From Liolophura sinensis (lineage: Eukaryota > Mollusca > Polyplacophora > Chitonida > Chitonidae), in the NCBI RefSeq assembly GCF_032854445.1, contig NC_088303.1, forward strand, positions 2,365,501-2,429,500: a stretch of 64,000 nt of DNA, in the 5' to 3' direction. The first letter of the stretch is position 1, and each line of letters starts with the position of its first letter. Both the position numbers and the translations under genes were made by a program. Shown one piece after another: positions 28,836 through 40,600 of the stretch. The notes under the pieces are model-generated. The model was not told the DNA's origin, did no database searches, and saw nothing but the letters and a program-made list of their open reading frames with translations.

Positions 28836-31220
28836 TTGCGCTGTTCCCATGGTGTGAGAACACTTGACTGGAAATCACATGAAATGTATACTGTTGTGCC
28901 AGATTGTGGGATATGGTATGGGAGGTGTTAAGTGACTTGTTTACATCATCTAACTTCTGACACCAGAGTTATGGGATTTTATATGTATTTGTCCATCTTC
29001 TGATTACACGCCCACAAATAGTAAACATAGCCTAGGAGCCTAATGACATCTCCATGGCTCAAGCCCACACTCCCTTATGTCGCTCAAATCATGCCTAACC
29101 TATTTTAAGACTGGGCTATGAAATGTAACAACTGTACAGATAGTCTGTACCAACCAGGCTAGCCACCATCATACTACACTAAGGTTCATGGGAGTTCTCT
29201 ATTGCTGTTTTATTATAGTACTGATTGCTGTGTTGTTAGCAGTTGCCATGAATATGTGACTGGTACAGTGCTGTGATGATGTGTGATACATGTATTAAAG
29301 AAACCACAAAAACGTTGCTTGGGTATATTGACATTGCAGTGATATCTCCACTTAGGTGTGAAATGTATGTACATGTATGTAATCAAGTGCAGTGGATTGG
29401 CTGTACATAAAAGAATGTAACCCAGAGCATTTCATTAGTACACATCATGTTTTTGTCCAACATACACTGCGACATAAATCCTGCACCATTCTGTAATCTA
29501 TTTTATTCTGTTTTGTAAATATCAGCAATCTTGATAGATAACCAGTCAAATTTCAAATCCTTGATATGCCAAAATTTAAAACTAAAATCTGAAAATGAGA
29601 AAAGTAGCATTTATTACAGCAATTATACTCTCATTTTTTGTGATGGAAACATGCTTTTCAGTGAGCTTGATCTTCAGGTATTTTCAGTGATACTCATTTA
29701 TGATATGACTTCTGAGTAAAGAAACTATTTGCCCAGGTGTAGCGATATCTCTTACTCAGTTATTTGGTCTGAGTTTATGTCAGACACTTTACATGTATTA
29801 AGATCTGTGTGTTGTACATACATGTATATACCGGGCTTGTTTTCATGCAGGCTTCAGCAGGGTACCTGCCAGGTGCTATATACATCTTAAAATACTGTTT
29901 GTTCTGTATATACTACAGTTAACTATATATTGAGTTGTATAGGGATGGATATGTATAGTTGATGCCTGTCGATTAGGTACCATTAGAAAACTGACCTGGT
30001 TCAGTTGAAATTTGGGAGAAAACCAAAGTGGTCTTCTTGGTAAACATTTGCATACATAAGGAATACCTAACTTCTTTGCTTTTGTGTTCTTATTTTAAAG
30101 CGCTATGCAGTCTATTTATAAAATAACTTACATTTTGGTAGGTTTCTTACCTGAACATGTAAATATATATATATGTATAAGTTTAATGTATTTTGTGCCT
30201 TTTGTACCATTAATTTGGCAGGCATTTGTTGTTTTACTGCTTCATTTAGTGAAGGAAAGTTTTTATTGACCTTGTGGGTTTGATGATGACTGTTTTCGAT
30301 ATATCATGAAGATTTTTAAGCAATTGTTCAGTTGTTAGCAAAAAGATGATTACTGGATCTTTAAAAAACAGTAAAATATTACAACCTTACCCGAGTTCTT
30401 CTTTGAAGTATTAAGATGTGTGTGAGTCTTTATGGTTAAGTCATAAGACTTTTTTTAAATGTAATGAGATTGGACAGGCTTTGTCCAGAAAAGTTTTACT
30501 GAAATTGGAAGAAGTTACAAATAACATAAAATCATAGTTATAAATACTGCAAGCTTATACATGTTTAAAAATGTGTAGTACAGACATGTTGGGACATCAG
30601 TACACATAATCATGAGAGAAGAAAAAAATTGGTGATATGGATCGTGATACAACAGTTGGTCAGGAAAGTACAGATAATAGTCATTGTTAATATATTCAAC
30701 TTTTCATGATTCATTGTTTTGGTTTACTTGTTTTGTTTTTTTTTTACGACTGGTACTGCTGTTTCTGCTGAACAAACTTGACTATTGTCACCTGAAATGT
30801 TCCATTGTATACATTTTTCAACAAAAAGGAAACGAATGCCCTTTTGTCCTGTTTAGGAACTAACGCTACTGTTGCATATTCTTTTAAAGTTGTTGTTACC
30901 TATTTGATTTCATCTATTAAGTATTGTTAGTCTTCAGAAGATTGTCATTATTTTTTTTTTGTTAAGATAATAATTCTGACTGCATGTGTCCTCTACTCAA
31001 CAAGTCTCAATCCAGGATCAGGTTGTCATTTTATGCCCGTTTATTTCGCTCATGACATCCAGCAGTATCCGAGGTTGACTTAGTTATTTCTCCTATCGGT
31101 TTGCCACACTTGTATTATTGCATGAAAATATGAATAAAGTATAAACCTGAAAACAATGAAGATTCTGATGAATGTCACTGAGTGTAATTTTGTCTCCTCT
31201 TTTTCCAGTGCTTTTCTTGG
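28836..31220 (+). other. CYHR1 3' UTR and downstream DNA
   Basis: No open frames of note. Candidate poly(A) signals are ATTAAA at 29293-29298 and AATAAA at 31133-31138, so the 3' UTR could be about 0.5 or 2.3 kb; the sequence does not decide. Confidence 0.45.
31133..31138 (+). promoter_or_regulatory. Candidate poly(A) signal for CYHR1
   Basis: Canonical AATAAA in an AT-rich context. It is one of at least two candidates downstream of the CYHR1 stop codon. Confidence 0.25.
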
Positions 31221-31344
31221 CCAGGGACCACTTGCACAAAGTTAATTGTAACTAACATGGTAACACATGTTTTACAAAACTATAAGTTGTCATGGTCGTT
31301 ACAATCAACATAGCCTATGATTATGTTGTGCAAAAGGACCCAGG
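31221..31344. mobile_element. Short palindromic MITE-like element
   Basis: The ends are imperfect inverted repeats: CCAGGGACCACTTGCACAAA at the left and the complement of TTGTGCAAAAGGACCCAGG at the right. The interior also pairs (GTTAATTGTAAC against GTTACAATCAAC). At 124 bp and without coding capacity, it fits a MITE. Confidence 0.55.
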
Positions 31345-31725
31345 AATTATTAAAGTGAAAAAAAGCTAAAAAAAGAAGTAAGGGTCATTAGATAGCTTGA
31401 AAGTATGCATAAAAATACTTGCATTTATTTTGTTTTTTTTTTTATAATTCTTGAAGAGGTAAATGCATTCCATATTTCAATTCTATGATGGGCTTTATGA
31501 ACCACATAGCCAGTGCCTATATTACTCCCTGATGTCACAAAAAGTTTTTCCAACTTTAAATAAAGCTTTTAATGTTGGCAAGTTCTTGTAAACCATGAGT
31601 GAAACATTATGTCAATGTTGTTCTCCAAAAAATTGACTGGTTGAATAAAATGCCCCTAGAAAAATATATATATGACGAGCTATCTGAATACCTTGTTACT
31701 GGCAGTATGGTCCACATCACAATTC

Positions 31726-31986
31726 GATTTATTTATTTATTTGATTGGTGTTTTACGCTTTACTCAAGAATATTTCACTTATACGACGGCGGCTAGCATT
31801 ATGGTGGGAGGAAACCAAACAGAGCCGTGGGAAATCCACGACTATCCGCAGGTTGATGGCAGACCTTCCCACGTACGGCCGGAGAGGAAGCCAGTGTGAG
31901 CTGGACTTGGACTCACAGCGACGGCATTGGTGAGAGGCTCATGGGTCATTACGTTCCTCTAGCGCGCTAACCACTGAGCCACAGAG
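31726..31986 (-). mobile_element. Nearly full-length tRNA-derived SINE (family A)
   Basis: On the minus strand it begins TCTCTGTGGCTCAGTGGTTA, which contains a tRNA A-box match, and carries GTGAGTCCAAGTCC as a B-box-like motif about 60 bases later. The conserved body and an (AAAT)n tail follow. It is the best-preserved copy in the window and the reference for the other family A calls. A clear target-site duplication was not found. Confidence 0.88.
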
Positions 31987-34420
31987 ATCACTTACAGTTT
32001 TTTTCCTTTGAATACAGTGCTTCATCATGTGATGTATATTATACAAGTACATGTATTACATGTATTAGGCAGAACATGGGATATACATGTATGAAGTATG
32101 TTATGTAACTCCGAATATTCCTCCAAAGAATGTAGTGTATGTGTAGGAGAGAATATATGGGTTTTTGGGAAAAAAGCGAAGACAATTAAAGCTCTCAATA
32201 ATGAATTAATTACCGTTGTCATTAGTTTTAAATCTTGAAAAAAAATAGAGTGAAATAAAGTAATGGAAGTACATTACTTAGATTACATTCACGTGGAATA
32301 TACACATTTCATTGTATATAACCACGTGCAATCTGGGTATGGCAATAAGGACCAGTTAAGATAAATAACTGCTGAAATAACTATATGAAGCCGATTTATA
32401 GATACGTGCATTCGGTGAAATTCGTGTAAAGCAAAGTGTTTGGCCTGGATACTATTAACCGAGTCTCTCCGGTACATGTCTTCGTTTGAAAATACCAATG
32501 GAACTTAGTCACCTGTCGTTTGTGGTTGACAAATACAGCATGCGTCACACGCGTTACATTTGAAAACAAAACGCTGAACGTACACACACGCAGATAGTTT
32601 TAGCAGGCTAACTCAATTCTCTATCCCAGGGGGTATTTCACGTGTCGTTTGGAAATTTCCGTACCGGTAGGCTATACCTATAACTAACAGTTTACGTGCT
32701 GACACTCCTATTTGCTAAACAGCAATACCACATTCATGGTCAATCTAACAGTGTGACAGGAGGTAAAATAGCGTGCAGTGCATATATGTACTTGATTGCA
32801 ACGACTTTACGTATACCCGTGAAGATAGATAGTGTCATTTTTATTGTGTCACTAAGCTAAGTAAATGCGGCCCATTGCGAGGTTTACAAAGGAAAATGCG
32901 CGTGACACTTCGTATTACAACAGATACCATTGCATCCCAAAAAATGGCAGTAACAGGCTTCGCTGACAATCATGTACACAGTTTTTTCTAACCTTCTGTG
33001 ACAGAATAAAATGGATATAAATAACTGAATTCTAAAGTGGGTTTTATATGTGCCATATTCATGTTGATTGACGTGTCGATGATGACGTCACAAGAACTCT
33101 TTTTACCTTCTCTTAACTTTGGCTCCTGACAAAATTCATGTGGCAGAGCATTATATGCACATAATTTGCACAACCAGTATAAGGAAGTGTTTCGAACGTC
33201 AGTTCATGCATGGTTTAGAACAAACTGATACGTAATCCCATCCAAACACTTTCAACGTGGTCAATAAATCCCAACTTAGAATTCATAGTATTTAATTCTG
33301 TTCATATCGATCGGTTATTATGATATAGGGTCTGTACCCTCGGTGACTGTGCACCATGGCAATATTTATACGGTATCTATTCAACACAAGTACCATGTTG
33401 ATCCGCAGCCACCATGTACAAAGATACCATCCCATGTAAAGTCACGACGAAACACTCAAATGACAAGAGTCTGCCATATCGTTGTAAATAAATGCGTTAT
33501 TGGTTTAAGACCTTTTGAATAGCACAGGTGACAGCTGGGATTGAGATAGACTATCTTAATCCCAGATGGCAGGTTTGAGAAAATTACGTATTGGTGTTAT
33601 TTGAAGACATTTCAATGAGAAATAGAGCCTAAGTTCCCCTACACGCTTGCCTGAATATATTCCTTTTTTAAAAATAGACCTATCTACATTTATTGCATAT
33701 CTCGGTGCGATTCCACAATAATCCGATCGCAGACCTCCATCTATCGAGTGGCGCAGCCTCGAGAGTTACCATGCGAAAGCCTCTTGAAATGTCGACTTTC
33801 TGATTGAGAACACTTATCGGTAGATATATGCTAATATAGGCCTCGCTGCAAAGAAAAAGTGGTACTGAGAGTTCAGAGTGTAGCTACACCTTTTCTATTT
33901 TCCCCTCACTCAGTTCCTCTGAGAGAAGCTCATTAAAAAGCATATTTTCTATAACATAAAATATAGGTGCAAACCAGATATTTTTTAGACTAAGCCATGT
34001 TAACAGCAGCACATCGTTCGTTTAATGTACGCTTTGTATCTTAGATTAGAAAATTATCTGAGGAGAAAAATGAACTCTGATAGTTGCAGACCGGGAAACG
34101 GCTTTACTGAAATGGGTTTTAACAATGTATTTACATGCATCTGAGGCTAATAAAACATAATAACTGTCATAGTAGTCGCAGATGCATGCGCTTCAAGCTG
34201 TGTTGAAGAAATGATAATTCGTTTGTTTTCAGTTCTGAACTGCAGTTGTACGTGCCTGTAATTTAAAGCAAAAAGGAAAATGTCTTTCTCGTCATTGAGC
34301 CTGTTTTTTGAATAACATTCAACACAACCGTTACATTCTGTACCTATCGACCGAAGCATGGAGCTAGAATGTTCTATTGATATCCATGATCGAATTCAAG
34401 ACATTCAGTCACTCATTGCA
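31987..34420. other. Intergenic stretch between CYHR1 and CTU2
   Basis: Short open frames on both strands without domains; no repeat family recognised. Confidence 0.5.
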
Positions 34421-34508
34421 CGAGTCTTGAGTAACAGGTGCCCCAAGGGACATAACTCTTCGATGACTCTTTTATGCCGGAGGTAAAAAAGCTCACCACT
34501 GACAGAAA

Positions 34509-34536
34509 CCAATATTAAATGTTGCGCCAGCACGTG
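34509..34536 (+). promoter_or_regulatory. Possible CTU2 promoter motifs
   Basis: CCAAT at 34509-34513 and an E-box CACGTG at 34531-34536 lie within 90 bases of the CTU2 start codon. They repeat two of the motif types seen before CYHR1. Motif match only. Confidence 0.35.
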
Positions 34537-34598
34537 TACAGTTGTTATCTGTGATTTACGGTGATTTTGTCACACGGTGGCCATATCTGTTTGTCGAC

Positions 34599-34654
34599 AT
34601 GTGCTCCGTTAACGACCAAAACATCCAGGTTGAAGAAATCGAAAGCAAATTAAT
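34599..34654 (+). CDS. CTU2: CTU2 exon 1 (coding part)
   Basis: MCSVNDQNIQVEEIESKL followed by two bases of an isoleucine codon, then the donor AT|GTAAAT. It was chosen because it is the only upstream start with CTU2-like N-terminal sequence and a donor in the phase exon 2 requires. Confidence 0.85.
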
Positions 34655-37600
34655 GTAAATATCGTTGTAAGATCAGAAAACCGACAGTTTACGTTTAGCC
34701 TAGTTACAACAACAACAGTGGAAATACATAGGCTGTTAGTTCGAGATTGCGCTGCAAAATTTTGTTCTGCCAAGGATGGCCCCAAACCAACGTAAGAGAT
34801 AGCTGGGAAGTTGTATAGACTAGGGTAATATTTACGTGTAACTTTTTACATGACTACTTACGTAAATTCATTCATGCTTCCCTGAATGAGGCTGGCCAAA
34901 TATGGAGTAGACCTTTTTCAGATGTATTTCACGTGACAGAGGCATGTGACATACACACACATGTGCACTCAACCCGTACCACATTTCTCTGTCTTGGAGA
35001 CATCCAATATCATTAGTGTAGTGGTATAAACAACCGGCTGCGGACCTGATGGAAGTTCAAATCTAGAGCGTTACTGATGGATCGTTATTGTTATAACCTA
35101 GGCCGCTTGGGCCAAAATTCACTGGGGATTTTTAAAGTGATTGTGTAATGCCAGACTCAACATATTTGACAAGGGCAGATAACTGCATAAAGTTTTTAAA
35201 TGGAGCTGCTCAGACGGTGGTTTGGGGCGATAATTGGCAGAAAAAAATTTTGACCCAGCTAAGGTCAGAGCCATCTCAGAAAACACGATTATGTGAATTA
35301 GAAGCGAGTACAACTAAATTAAACGTTGGCATATATTTTCAACAATTTCTGTTAACCTGCTGTATATTGAAATCAATGAACTGAAAAATCGGGTTGACCA
35401 TTGCACAGAGCACTTAGTGGAACAAAGCAGACACTACATTCATTTTAAAATGACAGCACTCTTCACATTTTGGTGTGGATTTAAGAGAATAACACCTTTA
35501 TTATCACTCCTACAACTATAAATCCATTCTTGAGTCAAAATGTTGCTGGAATCCAAAGAAATGTTTCCTTCTTTGTCGTCAGAATCGCTTCGTGCTGTCA
35601 TGGCAAGTCAGGTGGACTAAAATCTCAGAACCATGCAGGTAAAAAATCTGGAAATCTAGCTAGCAAGACAGGACAATGCAGCCAGTCTTAAATGACAAGT
35701 GTAGGGATGGTATCATCTGTGGAAGAGTGTGAAGAACAACTTACCCAGTCAGTTGAGCAAGAGAAGTCATCTCTGACTACTCGGAAGGCTACTGTGAAGT
35801 CTTGTCTCTGTCATCTGCACAGCTGTCTCTTTATCAAGGTTTTCAGATACACGTGATGCACCATGAAGAGAGAGCTGTCAACATTTGTTTTGATTTTCTG
35901 TATAAATATGTAATAAGCCTATAACAGATTTATACTTGTATGATTGATTGAAGACATCATTTTCTCCTTAATCAGTACAAGAAATTGATGTCTGCTGTCA
36001 TTTTAGAGTGGATTTAATGGCCCACTTCTTCATGCTTTGGGGAATGAAGTGAGCAGATTTCTTCAGTTCAGCGGTTAGACATTAAAACTGGTAAATATCA
36101 GAAATTGTTGAAAATTTCGACGTAATTAACAATTTGATTGAACTACTGACAAACTAACACTTATTTTCAGTAAAACCATCTTGAAAGAGGGTGTTCTGTG
36201 CTTCAAGTACAGTTTTACAGTTCTTGGAAATTTTCAATTTGTCATTAATAGATGAGGTTACACGTTCAAATCCAGGTGCCTTTGTTTTGGTCCAGAGCTG
36301 TGTTGGATCCTACAAAGTTGGTGGTTTCTTTGTCTCTACCTCCTTTCTGTCACACTTGAAGGTGAATGTCATCACTGAAGTTTGCAGTTCTGTGGTATGG
36401 CATGAATCACATAAAATACATTTATCCTAATTCCTCAACCTTTTCAAATATGAAAGAGTAACTTTCAGTGCTATATCTGCACATTTCTGATTTGATCTTG
36501 GGGACAAAACTATGGGTTGTTTCAGCTAATTTCAGGGCTTCACAGAAAGTATAATTTTATCAGCCTACACAGAATAATACCTTCAGAATATGTCTGAATA
36601 AACATCTTGCAAACATGCAAAAAGGTTGAAGTATTCTTTCATAAAGTGATTTTCAACATTTTTTGCATATGAAAGGATTTACACGTATGGTTACATGTAT
36701 GATATGTGGGCCTACACCTGTATTTTGTGGGCCTACACCTGTATTTTGTGGGCCTACATCTGTATTTTGAAGGCATTTATCATTGTCTGTACTGATGTTA
36801 TTTTAACCAGTGCAACAGCAATGAGATAAATAAATAGTTATTGGGAAAAAACTTTGTTCATATAATTTGGATAAATGATTCAATTTGTTTTGTGTCTTTT
36901 TTTTTCAGAAGCAAAGACTGCATGAAATGTGGGGAGACGGCCACAGTTGTTATTCGTATGAATGACCCATTTTGCAGGTATTAACTGAGCCATGAACATA
37001 ATCACCATGTCTGTAACCAACTAGTATTGACAAGGTCCTAACATAACCCATGCAGTGTGTCACTTTCCATCGTGGATGTGTGTAACCATAAAAGATACAG
37101 TATTACCCACCAGTGGCTATGGCCTCCCAACAGTAACCACAACAGATATAATGCACCAGTGGCTATGGCCACACAACATTAACCACAGCAGATATTACCC
37201 ACCAGTGGCTATGATCTCCTAGCTGTAACCACAGCAGATATTACCCACCAGTAGCTATGGCCTCCAAACTGTAACCACTACAGATATTACCCACCAGTGG
37301 CTATGGCCTCTCAACTGTAACCACAACAGATATAATGCACCAGTGGCTATGGCCTGCCAACTGTAACCACAACAGATATTACCCTCTGATGGCTATAGTC
37401 TTCCAACCGTAACCACAACAGATATTACCCAGCAGTGGCTATGGCCAGCCAACAGTAACCACAACAGATATTACCTACCAGTGGCTATGGCCTCCCAACA
37501 GTAACCACAACATTGTGTTACCCCTCGGTGGTTACGGCCTGTTGACACTAACCACAGCTTTATGTTACCCCTCAGTGGTTATGGCATGTTGACACTAACC

Positions 37601-40600
37601 ACAACTTTGTTACCTCTCGGTGGGTTTGGCATGTTGACATTAACCACAACTTTATGTTACCTTTCGGTGGTTACGGCATGTGGACATTAACCACAACTTT
37701 ATGTTACCTCTCGGTGGTTACGACATGTTGACACTAACCTCAACTTTATGTTACCTCTTGGTGGTTTTGACCACAATTTTATGTTACCTCTCGGTGGTTT
37801 TGGCATGTTGACACTAACCACAGCTTTATGTTACCCCTCAGTGGTTACGGCATGTTGACTTTAACCACAACTTTATGTTACCTCTTGGTGGTTTTGGCAT
37901 GTTGACATTAACCACATCTGACCGCTTGACGCTCAGCACTAAGGGGTTAGAGCAAAGAAACAGGACTAGATGGCCCGGTGTGAGTATAATGTGACTGGGA
38001 GGGGTGTCGTGTCTAGTGTCTTCTTCAGTGGTGGCAGCACTTGGCGGCACTCACCCTGTCACAGAAGACACAGTGTAGGTACACATACCTATGACGACTC
38101 TTCATCGTCATATGACTGAAAAATTGTTAAGTACGACTTTGAACCCCAAGCATTCATTTATTCGTTCATTCATTCATTTGTATATTTTGGTAAAATTTAC
38201 TTACCTTGATATGACAGAAAGCTTCCATAAACATAGGAGCTTAAGGTTAAATCATGTTCAGGGCCTCCGTGGCCTGCCAGTATGGCGCAATGACCCAGGA
38301 GCCTCTCATAAGTGCAGTGAGAGTACTGTGAGTTCAAGTGTACATGTTGCTCATGGTGACTTTCTCTCAAGCGTTCGTGGGAAGGTCTGCAAGTAATCTT
38401 CGAATCATTGTGGGTTTCCCAGTTTCCACCCACCCGCCATGGTAGAAGTGAAATATTACCATGTGCGGCATAAAACACCAATCAAGCAAATAAATTAATT
38501 ACAGGTAAATCATATTCCACGTAGATGTATCCGTGTGATCTCCCAAGCATATGTTTAATAACATGATAAATTATTGCCCATTTCATTTTTTGTTGGTGAC
38601 ATTTTATTGTGGCAAATTTTACAGTTACTGTTGCTCGTAAAGTGTTTCCTCTTTTACCCGTCAGCTGATGTTGATTCTTGTTTTAATTTCAGGACATGTT
38701 TTACTGCATATGTTGTTCATAAATTTCGAGCAGCAATAGGAAAGTCAAAGTTAATTCGTGACAGTGAGAAGGTATTGGTGGCATTGTCTGGTGGGCCTTC
38801 CTCATGCTGCCTTCTCCAGCTTATTAAAGAGGTGTGTCCCCTATTGGTGTCATCTTACAATGCCCATGCTCTACATACACTTTCTAATTGTATTTTCTAT
38901 ACACGTTTATTTTGATTTATGATTTATTTTCAAGTGTTCCATGAAATTATTTATGCAAATACCTATTGAGCACTTTTTGATAGCATTTAAAGATAAATAA
39001 ATTCAGTTAAAAAAAAAACAAGAACTACCTTTCAAGTAGTCTGCACTCATAGTTTTCAGTTTCTGCTTCAGTACAGAGTAGTTTGCAACATGGCAATGCT
39101 TGTAACAGTCATTCAGCAACACAGCAGTTTGCAGCATGGCAATGCTTATAGCAGTCATTCAGCTACAGCAGTTTGCAACATGGCAATGCTTGTAGCAGTC
39201 ATTCAGCAACACAGCAGTTTGCATCATGGTAATGCTTGTAACTGTCATTCAGCAACACAGCAGTTTGCAGCATGGCAATGGTTGTAGCAGTCTTTCAGCA
39301 ACAGCAGATTGCAGCATGGCAATGCTTGTAGCAGTTTTCAGCAACACAGCAGTTTGCAGCATGGCAATGCTTGTAGCAGTCTTTCAGCAATGAAACAGTT
39401 TGCAACATGGCAATGCTTGTAGCAATCATTCAGCAACATAGCAATTTGCAGCATGTTAATTCTTGAAGCAGTCATTCAGCAACACAGCGGTATCAACATG
39501 GCAATGCTTGTAGCACTCATTCAGCAACACTGCAGTTTACAACATGGCAAGTTTTTAACTGATTTTAATATTTTTCGTGAAATTCATTGTTGCTGCCAAA
39601 GTACTAGACCGGGAAGAACAAACTTCAAACCCTGAAAGATAACATCTATGAGACTTCTAAAAACAGCACAGCCTGAGAAGACTTTTTTAATTGTCTGAGC
39701 AAAAAGAATAGCTTGAAAGCCTAATAAATTGAATTTTAAAGCTGATGTTTTATTTATTGCAGGGCCTAGGAGAACATGTTCACAAAAAATTACGATTTAA
39801 ACCCAGTCTGGTATTTGTAGATGGTAAGTGAAATTAAGATGTTAAATTCTGTACTGAAAGCATTAGTAAATTTTTTATTTCTTTCACAGAAGTTCTGTCA
39901 TTTTCAGTCTTTTTTAAAGGTGAAATAGTACGGTGAGTGCAGTGGTGTGTGAGACAGTGGTGATGTGTGAGACGGTGGTGGTGTGTGAGACGGTGGCGGT
40001 GTGTGAGACGGTGGTGGTATGTGAGACGGTGGTGGTATGCAAAACGGTGGTATTTCAGGCAGTGGTGGTACGTGAGACGGTGGTGGGTGAGATGGTGGTG
40101 GTATGTGAGACGGTGGTGGTATGTGAGATGGTGGTGGGTGAGATGGTAGTGGTATGTGAGACGGTGGTGGGTGAGGGTGGTGTGTGAGACAGTGGTGTGT
40201 GAGATGGTGGTGGTATGTGAGACGGTGGTGGGTGAGATGGTAGTGGTATGTGAGACGGTGGTGGGTGAGGGTGGTGTGTGAGACAGTGGTGTGTGAGACA
40301 GTGGTGTGTGAGACGGTGGTGTGTGAGACAGTGGTGTGTGAGACGGTGGTATGTGAGACGGTGGTGTGTGAGAGGGTGGTGTGTGAGACGTTGGTGTGTG
40401 AGATGGTGGTGTGTGAGACGGTGGTGTGTGAGACGGTGGTGTGTGAGGTAGTGGTGTGTGAGACGGTACTGTAGGAGAGGGTGGTGGTGTGTGAGATGGT
40501 GGTGTGTGAGACAGTGGTGTGTGAGATGGTGGTATGCGAGACGGTGGCATGCGAGACGGTGGTATGTGAGATGGTGATGTGTGAGATGGTGGTATGTGAG

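Larger units (their letters stand above)
34655..36908 (+). other. CTU2: CTU2 intron 1
   Basis: 2.25 kb. It contains a possible tRNA-like head (35012-35090) and a 21-bp triplication (36705-36769), but no large array. Confidence 0.85.
36978..38692 (+). other. CTU2: CTU2 intron 2
   Basis: 1.7 kb, filled by a 46/47-bp minisatellite, a family B SINE and a family A SINE in succession. Confidence 0.9.

Noticed and set aside
34776-34791. Alternative CTU2 first exon (ATGGCCCCAAACCAAC before GTAAGA)
   Set aside because: Its phase gives a stop codon in exon 2, whereas the start at 34599 joins in frame and resembles the CTU2 N-terminus.
35012-35090. Functional tRNA gene
   Set aside because: Only A-box- and B-box-like matches; no acceptor stem or anticodon arm can be formed.
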